The position numbers were made by a program, and so were the translations under genes. A DNA stretch of 64,000 bases from positions 489,202 to 553,201 of the forward strand of contig NZ_BOVL01000005.1 of NCBI RefSeq assembly GCF_019972155.1. The letters run 5' to 3'. A model generated the notes under the pieces. That model saw only the letters and a program-made list of their open reading frames with translations. It made no database searches and was not told the DNA's origin. How positions within the stretch are numbered: position 1 is the first letter of the stretch; each line of letters starts with the position of its first letter. Origin of the DNA: Bradyrhizobium sp. RD5-C2 (lineage in GTDB: Bacteria > Pseudomonadota > Alphaproteobacteria > Rhizobiales > Xanthobacteraceae). Below, piece after piece: positions 25,429-35,879 of this stretch.

Positions 25429-25824
25429 TTAGCCGAAGCGCCCCCCGCGCTGGATCACCTCGATCTTGTAGCCGTCGGGATCCGAGACGAAGAAGAAGCG
25501 CGCCAGCGTCTTGCCGTCATGCTTGAAGTCGCGCAGCGGCCCGGGCGACAGTTGCTCCTTCTCGAAGCGCGCGTGTTCGGCATCGACGTCATCGACGATG
25601 ACGGCGAGATGGCCGTAGCCGTCGCCGAGCGTGTAGGGTTCCTTGCGGTCGAAATTGACGGTGAGCTCGACCTCGAAAGGCGAGGAGGGATGGCGCAGAT
25701 AGATCAGCGCGAAATCGCCAAATCTCAGATTGTCCGCGATCTCGAGCCCGAACGCGCGGTGATAGAAGTCGAGCGCCTTGGCCTCGTCGAACACGCGGAT
25801 CATCGAATGCACGGGTTTCGCCAT
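25429..25824 (-). CDS. VOC family (glyoxalase-like) protein
   Basis: The protein has 131 residues with two beta-alpha-beta repeats: MIRVFDEAKALDFYHRAFGLEIADNLRFGDFALIYLRHPSSPFEVELTVN and GYGHLAVIVDDVDAEHARFEKEQLSPGPLRDFKHDGKTLARFFFVSDPDGYKIEVIQRGG. His, Glu and Glu positions of the metal site are present, and SDPDGYKIEVIQR resembles lactoylglutathione lyase. It could detoxify aldehydes or act on another small substrate. It sits between the cytochrome gene (stop one base before its start) and the Tat subunit, so it is part of the operon. Confidence 0.85.
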   Translation of the reverse strand: MAKPVHSMIRVFDEAKALDFYHRAFGLEIADNLRFGDFALIYLRHPSSPFEVELTVNFDRKEPYTLGDGYGHLAVIVDDVDAEHARFEKEQLSPGPLRDFKHDGKTLARFFFVSDPDGYKIEVIQRGGRFG

Positions 25825-26232
25825 TCAGTTCAGCTCCTTCAGATAGGCGATGATCATGGCGCGGGTTTCCGGCTTGGCCTGCCGGTAGGCCATCACGGCG
25901 CCGGGGATCACCTGTTGTGGATTGGTCAACCAGGCATCGAGCCTGGCATCGTCCCAGACGAAATCCGCCTTGGCGAAGCCCGCGGAATATTTGAAGCCGT
26001 CGGCCTGGCCGGCATGGCGGCCGACGATCTTGTAGAGCGACGGCCCTTGTCGGACCGGGTCCGAGGTGTTGGTGGTGTGGCAGGTCGCGCATTGTTGCTT
26101 GAACAGCGTCGCCCCGTCAGGCGGCTTGGCGGCAGGCAAGGGCATTTGCGCAGCCGTCATTTGCACTGCAAACATCGCGCCGCAAAATCCCAGCGCCAAC
26201 GTCCACCTCGCGCGCAGCTTTGTCATATACAT
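25825..26232 (-). CDS. c-type cytochrome, single heme
   Basis: The protein has 135 residues from ATG 26232 (ATG 26226 is the alternative). A signal peptide, MTKLRARWTLALGFCGAMFAVQMTAA, is followed by the heme motif CATCH (Cys48, Cys51, His52) in KQQCATCHTTN and a plausible Met ligand in QQVIPGAVMAYRQA. The fold fits cytochrome c2/c556-like class I proteins (GPSLYKIVGRHAGQADGFKYSAGF). As first gene of the operon it probably takes electrons from the GMC dehydrogenase in the periplasm. Confidence 0.9.
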   Translation of the reverse strand: MYMTKLRARWTLALGFCGAMFAVQMTAAQMPLPAAKPPDGATLFKQQCATCHTTNTSDPVRQGPSLYKIVGRHAGQADGFKYSAGFAKADFVWDDARLDAWLTNPQQVIPGAVMAYRQAKPETRAMIIAYLKELN

Positions 26233-26542
26233 CACCGCCCCTGTGCGGTGACTGTAAGAGGCGGAAATCGGCCATTGGTAGTAGCGGGCTGTTTCACGGC
26301 AGAACAAAACGGCAGAACAAAGCTAGGCGGTGTTCGGGCGGGGAACCGATGGCTGCCGCATATGCGGACGACAAATCCGCAAAATGACCGCGAAATCCCT
26401 GCACGATGACCACACGCCGCCGCTTGCATTGCGCGTGCGCCGTTTGCGGAAAATTCAATCTCGCACGATGGGGTTCAGGGTCGGCGCTGCAAACGGCGCA
26501 CACCTGCGCCGCTCCGTCCATCGTCAATCAAGTCCTGGAGAA
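26233..26542. other. Divergent intergenic region, no gene seen
   Basis: The 310 bases between the cytochrome operon (minus) and the small secreted protein (plus) contain no recognisable coding sequence. They must hold both promoters. The only distinct element is the 13-base tandem repeat at 26296-26321. Confidence 0.6.
26296..26321. repeat. Perfect tandem duplication of 13 bases upstream of cytochrome operon
   Basis: ACGGCAGAACAAA occurs twice in direct succession, 64 bases upstream of the cytochrome start. It may be a regulator binding site or a slippage product. Confidence 0.6.
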
Positions 26543-26854
26543 ATGATGACATTTGCAAAAACCAGCGTGCTCGCCCTTGCCATCTCGGCCGCAATCGCCG
26601 GTCCCGTCCTGGCGCAGGGCGCGGCTACGCCGGATACCCAGCTTCGCGGCGGCGCACAGGGCCGAGGGTCCGTGCAGCAGGGCGGCGGCATGTCCGGCAG
26701 CGGCGATGAGGAGATGGCGGCGCAGCCGACTTCGCCGACGCCAAAGAGCGGCACCAGCGCCAAGTCGGGCAACAAGGGAACGGTCGGCAGCGGACACGCG
26801 ACACCGAAGTCGAGCGGCGGTTCCGAGATGGCGCCCGCAACCAAGAAGTACTGA
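26543..26854 (+). CDS. Small secreted Gly/Ser/Thr-rich protein
   Basis: The protein has 103 residues from ATG 26543 (CTGGAG five bases upstream); the next codon is also ATG. A clear signal peptide, MMTFAKTSVLALAISAAIAGPVLAQG, is followed by a disordered stretch rich in Gly, Ser, Thr, Ala and Lys (GGAQGRGSVQQGGGMSGSGD, then TPKSGTSAKSGNKG). The tail is EMAPATKKY. No family is recognised. It is likely periplasmic and unstructured. Confidence 0.6.
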   Translation: MMTFAKTSVLALAISAAIAGPVLAQGAATPDTQLRGGAQGRGSVQQGGGMSGSGDEEMAAQPTSPTPKSGTSAKSGNKGTVGSGHATPKSSGGSEMAPATKKY

Positions 26855-26905
26855 TCCACGATGATCGGATCCCGGATGCAGCGCCGCGCGTGCGCTGCGT
26901 CCGGT

Positions 26906-26976
26906 GCTCTAGATTCTAGTTTTGACGCGTTTTCTTCATGCGAACCGGGTATCCACTTCGCTCGAAAACGCTCTAG
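26906..26976. repeat. CTAGAGC interspersed palindrome, copy 2 (shorter)
   Basis: It begins GCTCTAG and ends GCTCTAG, with the core TTTTGACGCGTTTTCTTCATGCGAACCGGGTATCCACTTCGCTCGAAAACGCTCTAG. It matches copy 1 (23155-23257) except for the missing left hairpin. As there, the right end supplies the stop codon (CTA at 26973-26975) of the minus-strand gene, here arfB. Confidence 0.85.
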
Positions 26977-27392
26977 TCGTCGAAACGTTGACTGCCGCGG
27001 CCGGCCTTGATGTCGCTGCGGCGTTTCTTGCCTTCGAGCCGGCGCTTCTTGGAGCCGAGCGTCGGCCTGGTCGGCCGCCGCGGTGTCGGCCGCACCATCG
27101 CCTCCTTCAGCATCTCGAACAGCCGCTCGATCGCGTCGGCGCGATTGCGCTCCTGGGTGCGGAAGCGGAACGCCTGGATCACGATCACGCCGTCCTTGGT
27201 CATGCGGCTGCCGGCGAGCCGCGCCAGCCGCTGTGCGGCATCCGGCGGCAGCGCGATCTTGTTCGTGTCGAAGCGAAGCTGGGCTGCGGTCGAGACCTTG
27301 TTGACATTCTGCCCGCCCGGACCGGAGGCACGGACAAAGACGATCTCAATGTCGTTCTCGTCGATCGTAAGGTCGCGGGACAGCCGCAGCAT
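26973..27392 (-). CDS. arfB: Alternative ribosome-rescue factor ArfB (peptidyl-tRNA hydrolase)
   Basis: The protein has 139 residues from ATG 27392 (MLRLSRDLTIDENDIEIVFVRASGPGGQNVNKVST). The release-factor motif GGQ is at 26-28, and the C-terminus is a basic tail (PTLGSKKRRLEGKKRRSDIKAGRGSQRFDD) that ArfB threads into the empty mRNA channel. It hydrolyses peptidyl-tRNA on stalled ribosomes. An in-frame extension upstream runs into a repeat and is not part of the gene. The stop codon is provided by an interspersed repeat. Confidence 0.93.
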   Translation of the reverse strand: MLRLSRDLTIDENDIEIVFVRASGPGGQNVNKVSTAAQLRFDTNKIALPPDAAQRLARLAGSRMTKDGVIVIQAFRFRTQERNRADAIERLFEMLKEAMVRPTPRRPTRPTLGSKKRRLEGKKRRSDIKAGRGSQRFDD

Positions 27393-27500
27393 GACATCAC
27401 CGTGGAGGGAAGAATCGGCGGCCGCAGGATAGCGGGTTTGCGGTGGGTGTGCTTGGGCGGCGTTGATGCGGTGTTCGCTACGTCGGCGGTCCGAGCCCGC

Positions 27501-27677
27501 GGCCACCCCTCTCCCCAACCCTCCCCCACAAGGGGGGAGGGAGCCTATGCGCCTGCGCGTCCCTTACGATCGAAGCGTCAATCGAGCCATCGGTGCCGAT
27601 GTTGGCATGACGTGAGGTGAGCACGCCTCTCAGGCTCCCTCCCCCCTTGCGGGGGAGGGTTGGGGAGAGGGGTGGCC
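27501..27677. repeat. G/C-tract composite inverted repeat with 46-base arms
   Basis: The left arm starts GGCCACCCCTCTCCCCAACC (27501-27545) and the right arm ends GGTTGGGGAGAGGGGTGGCC (27632-27677). The arms are near-perfect complements, separated by about 86 bases of unrelated sequence. The same elements form the repeat at 19081-19184. The surrounding gap between arfB and the peptidase gene (27393-27717) holds no gene. Confidence 0.85.
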
Positions 27678-27717
27678 ACAACGGTGGTGTGTAGAAGGAG
27701 CGGTGTGCGTAACCGCG

Positions 27718-29082
27718 TCAGTTCGCCTTCGGCGGCGCTGATGCCGGCTGCGCTGCGGCTTGCGGGGCGCGGCCGACGATCACGGTGAGCAGGCCGTTGC
27801 CCCACAGCCGCTTGGAGACCCGCTTGACGTCGTCGAGCGTCACCGCATCGACGATGGCGCTGCGCTTCTCGATGTAATCGATCGGCAGCTTGTCGAGCTG
27901 GTATTGCAGCATCGCCTGCGCGAGCTTGGAGGAGGTGTCGAGCGCCAGCATCTGTGAGCCCTTCAGATAGGACTTCGCCTCGTCGAGCTCCTGCTGCGTC
28001 GGACCTTCGTCGGCGATCCGGCGGATCTCCGCCTCGATCGCATCGACGGTTTCGCCGGCGCGGTCGGCGCGGGTGCCGGTGTTGCCGATGAACAGCGCGG
28101 AGTGATCCATCCAGAGCAGCGCCTCATAGATCGAATAGGCCAGCCCGCGCTTCTCGCGCACTTCCTTGTAGAGCCGCGACGACAGCCCGCCGCCGCCGAG
28201 AATGTGGTTCACCACATAGCCGGCCATGAAATCCGGGTCGTGCCTGTTGATGCCGGGGCCGCCGAAGGTGACGACGGTCTGCGGCACGTCGAGCGGGACG
28301 AAGGCGCGCTGCGGCGGCTTGGTCGCCACGACGTCGGGGATCGCCGTCAATTCGGCCTTGGCCGGCAGGCCGCCGAAGGTCTTGTCCAGGAGCTTGCCGA
28401 GCGTATCGGGATCGACGTCGCCGACCACGGCGATGCGCAGCGTGTCCTTGGCGATGATGCGGCGGACATAGTCCTTCAGATCGGAGATCTCGATGGTCGG
28501 CACGCTCTCGAGCGTGCCGGTCGCCGCCCTGGCATAGGGGTGATCGCCGAAGGCGAGCTCGAGGAACTTGCGGCCGGACAGCGAGGACGGATTGGTCGAT
28601 TCGCGGCGCAGGTTCGAGATCACCTGGGCGCGGATGCGTTCGACGTCCTTCGGCTCGAACCGCGGCGAGGTCAGCGCCATCCGCAACAGGTCGTAGGCCT
28701 CGTCCTTGTTGTCCTTGAGCATGCGCAGCGAGCCGCGGAACTGATCGCGGTTGGACTGGAAGCTGAGCTCGATGGCGCGGCGCTCGAGCCGCTCATGATA
28801 GGTTTTCGAATCGAGATCGCCGGAGCCCTCGTCGAGCAGGTCGGCGACCAGATTGCCGACGCCCGGCTTGCCCAGCGGATCCTGGCTGGCGCCGCCGCCG
28901 AAGGAATATTCCATCGCGATCAGCGGCACGGTGGCGTCCTGCACGAACCACGCCTCGATGCCGCCGGGCGACACCAGCCGCTGGATCTTGGCCGCGGCCT
29001 GCGAGGGCACTGACGTCAGCGTCAGCATCGCGGCGCAGGCGCCGCCGATCAGCGCCGCGCGGCGGGTGATGGAATAGCTCAC
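27718..29082 (-). CDS. M16 peptidase-like protein lacking the zinc motif
   Basis: The protein has 454 residues with a signal peptide (MSYSITRRAALIGGACAAMLTLTSVPSQAAAKIQ). The M16 fold is evident from MEYSFGGGASQDPLGKPGVGNLVADLLDEGSGDLDSKTYHERLERRAIELSF and LDDVKRVSKRLWGNGLLTVIVGRAP. Where active members have HxxEH, this one reads GNLVADLLDEG, so it is probably the non-catalytic half of a heterodimer with the gene at 29079-30470. The GTG start overlaps that gene's stop (GTGA). Confidence 0.9.
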   Translation of the reverse strand: MSYSITRRAALIGGACAAMLTLTSVPSQAAAKIQRLVSPGGIEAWFVQDATVPLIAMEYSFGGGASQDPLGKPGVGNLVADLLDEGSGDLDSKTYHERLERRAIELSFQSNRDQFRGSLRMLKDNKDEAYDLLRMALTSPRFEPKDVERIRAQVISNLRRESTNPSSLSGRKFLELAFGDHPYARAATGTLESVPTIEISDLKDYVRRIIAKDTLRIAVVGDVDPDTLGKLLDKTFGGLPAKAELTAIPDVVATKPPQRAFVPLDVPQTVVTFGGPGINRHDPDFMAGYVVNHILGGGGLSSRLYKEVREKRGLAYSIYEALLWMDHSALFIGNTGTRADRAGETVDAIEAEIRRIADEGPTQQELDEAKSYLKGSQMLALDTSSKLAQAMLQYQLDKLPIDYIEKRSAIVDAVTLDDVKRVSKRLWGNGLLTVIVGRAPQAAAQPASAPPKAN

Positions 29083-30470
29083 GAGCGCTTCTCCTCGCGT
29101 TTCGGCGCAGTATCCTTGATCAGATAGCCGGTCACCGACCGCTTCTTGTCGAGCCAGGTAGCGGCCGCAGCGCGCACCTGCTCGGCGGTGACGGCGCGAA
29201 TGCGGTCCGGCCAGCTCCTGATGTCGTCGATGCTGAGCCCGGTGGTGAGCGCGCCGCCATACCAGCGCGCCAGCGTCGCCTGGTTGTCCTGGGCGTAGAT
29301 CGCCTCCGCGATCAGCTGGGTCTTGACCCGTTCCAGATCCTCGGCGCGCGCGGGGTTCTGCGCGAGATCGGCGATCACCTTGTCGATCGCGTCCTCGATC
29401 TGGGCGAACTCGACGCCGGCCTTGGGCGTCACCGCGATCGAGAATTGCGACGGATCGAGCGCGGTGCCCTGATAGCCGGCGCCGGCCGAGATCGCGAGGC
29501 CCTTGTCGATCACCAGCGAGCGATAGAGGTAGGAGTTGGCGCCGCCACCCATCAATTGGGCGAGCACATCGAGCGCCTGGCTCTCGCCGGCCGCCGCCGT
29601 GGTCGCCGAGGGCACCAGATAGTAGCGGCGCAGGTTCGGCTGTTCGACGCGCGGATCCGACAGCGTCACGCTGCGCGGTGCAGCCGGGGTCGGCTCCTGC
29701 GGCCGGACACGCTTCTCGGCGATCGCGCGTTGCGCGGGGATCGGGCCGAAATTCTTCTCGACCAGCGGGCGGATGTCCTTGACGTCGACGTCGCCGGCGA
29801 TGACCAGGATCGCGTTGTTCGGCGCGTAGAAGCGGCGGTAGAATGCGAGCGCATCCTCGCGGTCGAGCTTCTCGATTTCCTGGTGCCAGCCGATCACCGG
29901 CCGGCCGTAGGGATGGTTGAGATAGAGCGCGGCCATGATCTGCTCGGTGAGCCTTGCATCCGGGTTGTTGGCGACCCGCATGTTGAACTCCTCGAGCACG
30001 ACGTCGCGCTCGGGCAGCACATTCTCATCCTTCAGGATCAGGCCGGTCATGCGGTCGGCCTCGAACTCCATCATGGTGGGCAGCTGCTCGCGCGGCACGC
30101 GCTGGAAATAGCCGGTGTAGTCGTTGGAGGTGAAGGCGTTCTCGTTGCCGCCGACGCGCAGCACGGTCTGCGAGAACTCGCCGGCCGGGTGCTTGGCGGT
30201 GCCCTTGAACATCAGATGCTCGAGGAAATGCGCGAGGCCCGATTTGCCAGGCGTCTCGTCGGCGGAGCCGACCTTGTACCAGATCATCTGCGTCACGACC
30301 GGCGTGCGGTGATCGGGGATCACCACGACCTGCAGGCCGTTGTCGAGCGTGAAGCTCGCAGGGCGTTCCGAGGTGACGGTGGTCTGGGCGCGGAGGCCAG
30401 TGCCCGACAGCGGGATGGTGGAAACAAACGCGGCAGCGAACAGGGCAATCGATCGGCGTGAGGGCATCAT
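29079..30470 (-). CDS. M16 family zinc peptidase
   Basis: The protein has 463 residues from ATG 30470 (AAGGA just upstream; the next codon is also ATG). A signal peptide, MMPSRRSIALFAAAFVSTIPLSGTGLRAQ, precedes the catalytic domain with SGLAHFLEHLMFKGTAKHPAGEFSQTVLRVGGNENAFTSNDYTGYFQRV; HFLEH is the inverted zinc motif HxxEH. ERDVVLEEFNMRVANNPDARL holds the distal Glu ligand. It is the active partner of the following gene, probably a periplasmic peptidase of insulinase/PqqL type. The substrate is unknown. Confidence 0.93.
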   Translation of the reverse strand: MMPSRRSIALFAAAFVSTIPLSGTGLRAQTTVTSERPASFTLDNGLQVVVIPDHRTPVVTQMIWYKVGSADETPGKSGLAHFLEHLMFKGTAKHPAGEFSQTVLRVGGNENAFTSNDYTGYFQRVPREQLPTMMEFEADRMTGLILKDENVLPERDVVLEEFNMRVANNPDARLTEQIMAALYLNHPYGRPVIGWHQEIEKLDREDALAFYRRFYAPNNAILVIAGDVDVKDIRPLVEKNFGPIPAQRAIAEKRVRPQEPTPAAPRSVTLSDPRVEQPNLRRYYLVPSATTAAAGESQALDVLAQLMGGGANSYLYRSLVIDKGLAISAGAGYQGTALDPSQFSIAVTPKAGVEFAQIEDAIDKVIADLAQNPARAEDLERVKTQLIAEAIYAQDNQATLARWYGGALTTGLSIDDIRSWPDRIRAVTAEQVRAAAATWLDKKRSVTGYLIKDTAPKREEKRS

Positions 30471-30639
30471 GGTCCTTGTGGAAGCCTGAACAGACGGCCG
30501 GGCATGAAAGACGCCATCGTACACGGTGCAGTCCGTGCCAGTCGTCACGAAGCGGAGAGACGGACGTCCCCCCGCATTAAGCTTTGCTCATGTCAGCCTT
30601 CGCCCAAACAGGCCAAGCTTCGCCCAAGCAGGCCAAGCG

Positions 30640-31371
30640 TCACTGGATCGGTTTTCCGGTCATGATGTCGTACTGGCCCTCGTTCACCTTCGGCTTCATC
30701 GGGCCTGTGCCATAGTCAAAGCCCGAGGACGGCGTCTGGTAGCCCGGAGGAGGCTCGGTCAGGGATTCGCGCGTCGGCTCGCCTGGGAACGGCTTGGCCT
30801 CGCTGCTGTTCCCCTTGAAGATGCCGAGCAGACCACCGCTGTAGCCGAGCTGGCTCGGCATCAGCGACGGATTGGTGTTGGTGCCCGGCTGGAGCGGCTC
30901 CCTGCGGCCCTCGGTGGCCGTCTGTTGCTTGCGGCCCGCCTCGATCTCGGCCGGCGTCAACGCCACCGCTGACTGCCACGGCTCCTTCTTGACTTCCTTC
31001 TTGCGCGCAGCGATCGCAGCCTTGCGCGCCGCGATATCGGGGTCCTTCGGCCAGTTCGGCGCGTTGACCTGGGCGGCTGTGGCAGGCGGCGGCAGATCGA
31101 GCTTCGGCGGCACCACCAGCGGCGAGCGCTCGCGATAATCGATGCCCTTGCTGGCCGCGCTCTTGGCGCCGAGCCCGGTCATCAGATTGTCGATGATCCT
31201 CTCTTCGAAGGTCAGGCCGTCATCGCCGTCATCTTCATCGTCGCCGGCACGCACCGGGCCGGCCGTCATCACCAGGCCGATCCCGGCCGCAACGAACGCC
31301 AGACGCAGGCCGCGCAGCAGCGACAGCCGGGACGTCTCGATCAGGTAACCGCGGACTTTGGTGTTGCGCAT
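30640..31371 (-). CDS. Hypothetical exported protein
   Basis: The protein has 243 residues. The N-terminus contains a hydrophobic segment (LLRGLRLAFVAAGIGLVMTAGPVRA), consistent with a signal peptide or an anchor, then an acidic run DDEDDGDDG and a Pro-rich, mostly disordered body (SPLVVPPKLDLPPPATAAQ, KPFPGEPTRESLTEPPPGYQTPSSGFDYG). FEERIIDNLMTGLG is a short predicted helix. I recognise no domain. It lies between lspA and the peptidase pair on the same strand, where a similar hypothetical gene is usual in Bradyrhizobium (from memory). Confidence 0.7.
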   Translation of the reverse strand: MRNTKVRGYLIETSRLSLLRGLRLAFVAAGIGLVMTAGPVRAGDDEDDGDDGLTFEERIIDNLMTGLGAKSAASKGIDYRERSPLVVPPKLDLPPPATAAQVNAPNWPKDPDIAARKAAIAARKKEVKKEPWQSAVALTPAEIEAGRKQQTATEGRREPLQPGTNTNPSLMPSQLGYSGGLLGIFKGNSSEAKPFPGEPTRESLTEPPPGYQTPSSGFDYGTGPMKPKVNEGQYDIMTGKPIQ

Positions 31372-31471
31372 CGCGCTATTCCCATCTCAAAATTCGCCAA
31401 AGCGATCACTGGCTTAGCGCTCAGTTCCGCTCGGTGCAGGTCGGCCGCCGACCGGCTCGTATCGGCCGGGA

Positions 31472-31969
31472 TCAGGGCGCTTTTACGGCGGGGGTCCCCA
31501 TGACCGAATCATACAATAGGGCCGCCACGCCAGCAACGATCGCCACATCGGCGAGGTTGAATACGTACCAATTGAAGGTTTTTCCCCCGATCTCGACATG
31601 AAACAGGGCAAAATCGACCACCGCGCCATAGGCGAAGCGGTCGATCCCGTTCCCGATCGCACCGCCGATGATCAGGCCGAGCGACACCGTCGCCAGCCAA
31701 GTCCGCGACCGCGCCATCCAGATCGCCAGCGCGATCACCGCGGCGGCCTTGATCGCCATCAGCAGGATCTGGGCCGCCGGGGTCTCGCTCTGAAACCAGC
31801 CGAAGCTGATGCCGGGATTCCAGGCGAGCACCAGGTCGAAGAACGGCGTCACCTCGACCGCGCCGCGGTGGGCAATGCCGAAGACGAACAGCAGCCAGAG
31901 CTTGGAGGCCTGGTCGGCGATCAGGGTGATGACCGCCGCCAGCACACCGGCACGAACGGGAGGGGTCAT
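31472..31969 (-). CDS. lspA: Lipoprotein signal peptidase II (LspA)
   Basis: The protein has 165 residues from ATG 31969 (MTPPVRAGVLAAVITLIADQASKLWLLF). Four membrane helices and the conserved blocks are present: ADQASK, LAWNPGISFG, GGAIGNGIDRFAYGAVVDF with one catalytic Asp, and FNLADVAI with the other. It cleaves prolipoproteins at the inner membrane. In-frame sequence upstream belongs to an interspersed repeat. It is separated from ileS by that repeat only, matching the common ileS-lspA order. Confidence 0.95.
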   Translation of the reverse strand: MTPPVRAGVLAAVITLIADQASKLWLLFVFGIAHRGAVEVTPFFDLVLAWNPGISFGWFQSETPAAQILLMAIKAAAVIALAIWMARSRTWLATVSLGLIIGGAIGNGIDRFAYGAVVDFALFHVEIGGKTFNWYVFNLADVAIVAGVAALLYDSVMGTPAVKAP

Positions 31970-31987
31970 TGCCAGCACACCAAAGGT

Positions 31988-32108
31988 GTCGTCCCGGCGA
32001 AGGCCGGGACCCATACGCCGTGCCGGGCATTGTTTGAATGACTCGGGGTCATCACCTTCGTCCATTCGAGACAGCGGTGGTTATGGGTCCCGGCCTTCGC
32101 CGGGACGA
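31988..32108. repeat. Composite inverted repeat, TCGTCCCGGCGAAGG family
   Basis: TCGTCCCGGCGAAGGCCGGGACCCATA (positions 31989-32015) is exactly inverted as TATGGGTCCCGGCCTTCGCC and following bases to 32108. The spacer is about 66 bases. Related units lie at 1425-1552 and 61028-61171. It separates ileS from lspA on the same strand and so may weaken or process their shared transcript. Confidence 0.85.
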
Positions 32109-32115
32109 CGGACAG

Positions 32116-35118
<3,003 letters not shown>

Positions 35119-35330
35119 AAAAGCTCTGGTTTGGCAGGTGCGGGCGCGGAAACGCGATCAATCGCGGGTGAAACGACGAAGTCCCGGTCTTGCGCCGAGC
35201 CTTCAAGCTCAGGCGGAAGCCGGGCCGCTAATCCGTATGATGCGCCGCGAAAACATGGGTTTTCCATAGCAGCCAAGCGGGGAAATCGCAAAGCCCCCGC
35301 CGCCGGCAAATCCAGCCCCGCCGGGCCGCC

Positions 35331-35879
35331 CTAAGCCTGCCGCGGCCGGGCCGGATTTCCCGCCACGGTGGCGCCGGGGGCGACGTCCCGCGTCACCACG
35401 CTGCCGGCCCCGACCAGGGCGCCGTCGCCGATCGAGACGCCGGGCAGGATGATGGCACCGCCGCCAATCCAGACGTTGCTGCCGATCCGGATCGGGCGGC
35501 CGAACTCAAGCCCGGCGCGCCGGGTCGCAGCGTCGCGCGGATGGTCGGCGGTATAGATCTGCACCGCGGGTCCGATCTGGGTGCGATCGCCGATCGTGAC
35601 TTCGACGACGTCGAGGATGACGCAATTGAAGTTGAGGAACACGCCGTCGCCGAGGCTGATATTGCCGCCGTAGTCGCAGAAGAACGGCGGACGGATCACG
35701 GCGTCCTTGCCGACCTTTCGGAACCGCGCAGAGAGCAGCGCGTGCAGCTCGGCTGCGGACGATGCGCCTGAGGCGTTGTAGCGCGCCATCCAGTGTTCCG
35801 CCGCGGTATGGTCGGCGGCGAGCTCTTCATCCGGGCGATAGAGTTCGCCCGCCAGCATTTTCTCTTTCTCTGTCTTCAA
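35331..35879 (-). CDS. Maltose/galactoside O-acetyltransferase-like protein
   Basis: The hexapeptide-repeat acetyltransferase has 182 residues. The N-terminal Mac domain MLAGELYRPDEELAADHTAAEHWMARYNAS is followed by left-handed helix repeats and the signature block YTADHPRDAATRRAGLEFGRPIRIGSNVWIGGGAIILPGVSIGDGALVGAGSVVTRDVAPGATVAGNPARP. His in TADHPRD is the usual catalytic base. The start is TTG at 35879, overlapping the ribF stop as TTGA. The natural sugar acceptor is unknown. It sits between ribF and ileS, which are often adjacent in other alphaproteobacteria. Confidence 0.9.
   Translation of the reverse strand: MKTEKEKMLAGELYRPDEELAADHTAAEHWMARYNASGASSAAELHALLSARFRKVGKDAVIRPPFFCDYGGNISLGDGVFLNFNCVILDVVEVTIGDRTQIGPAVQIYTADHPRDAATRRAGLEFGRPIRIGSNVWIGGGAIILPGVSIGDGALVGAGSVVTRDVAPGATVAGNPARPRQA

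Noticed and set aside
24109..26409. Plus-strand frame of about 766 codons across the dehydrogenase operon
   Set aside because: It runs antisense through three recognisable genes and has no family pattern.
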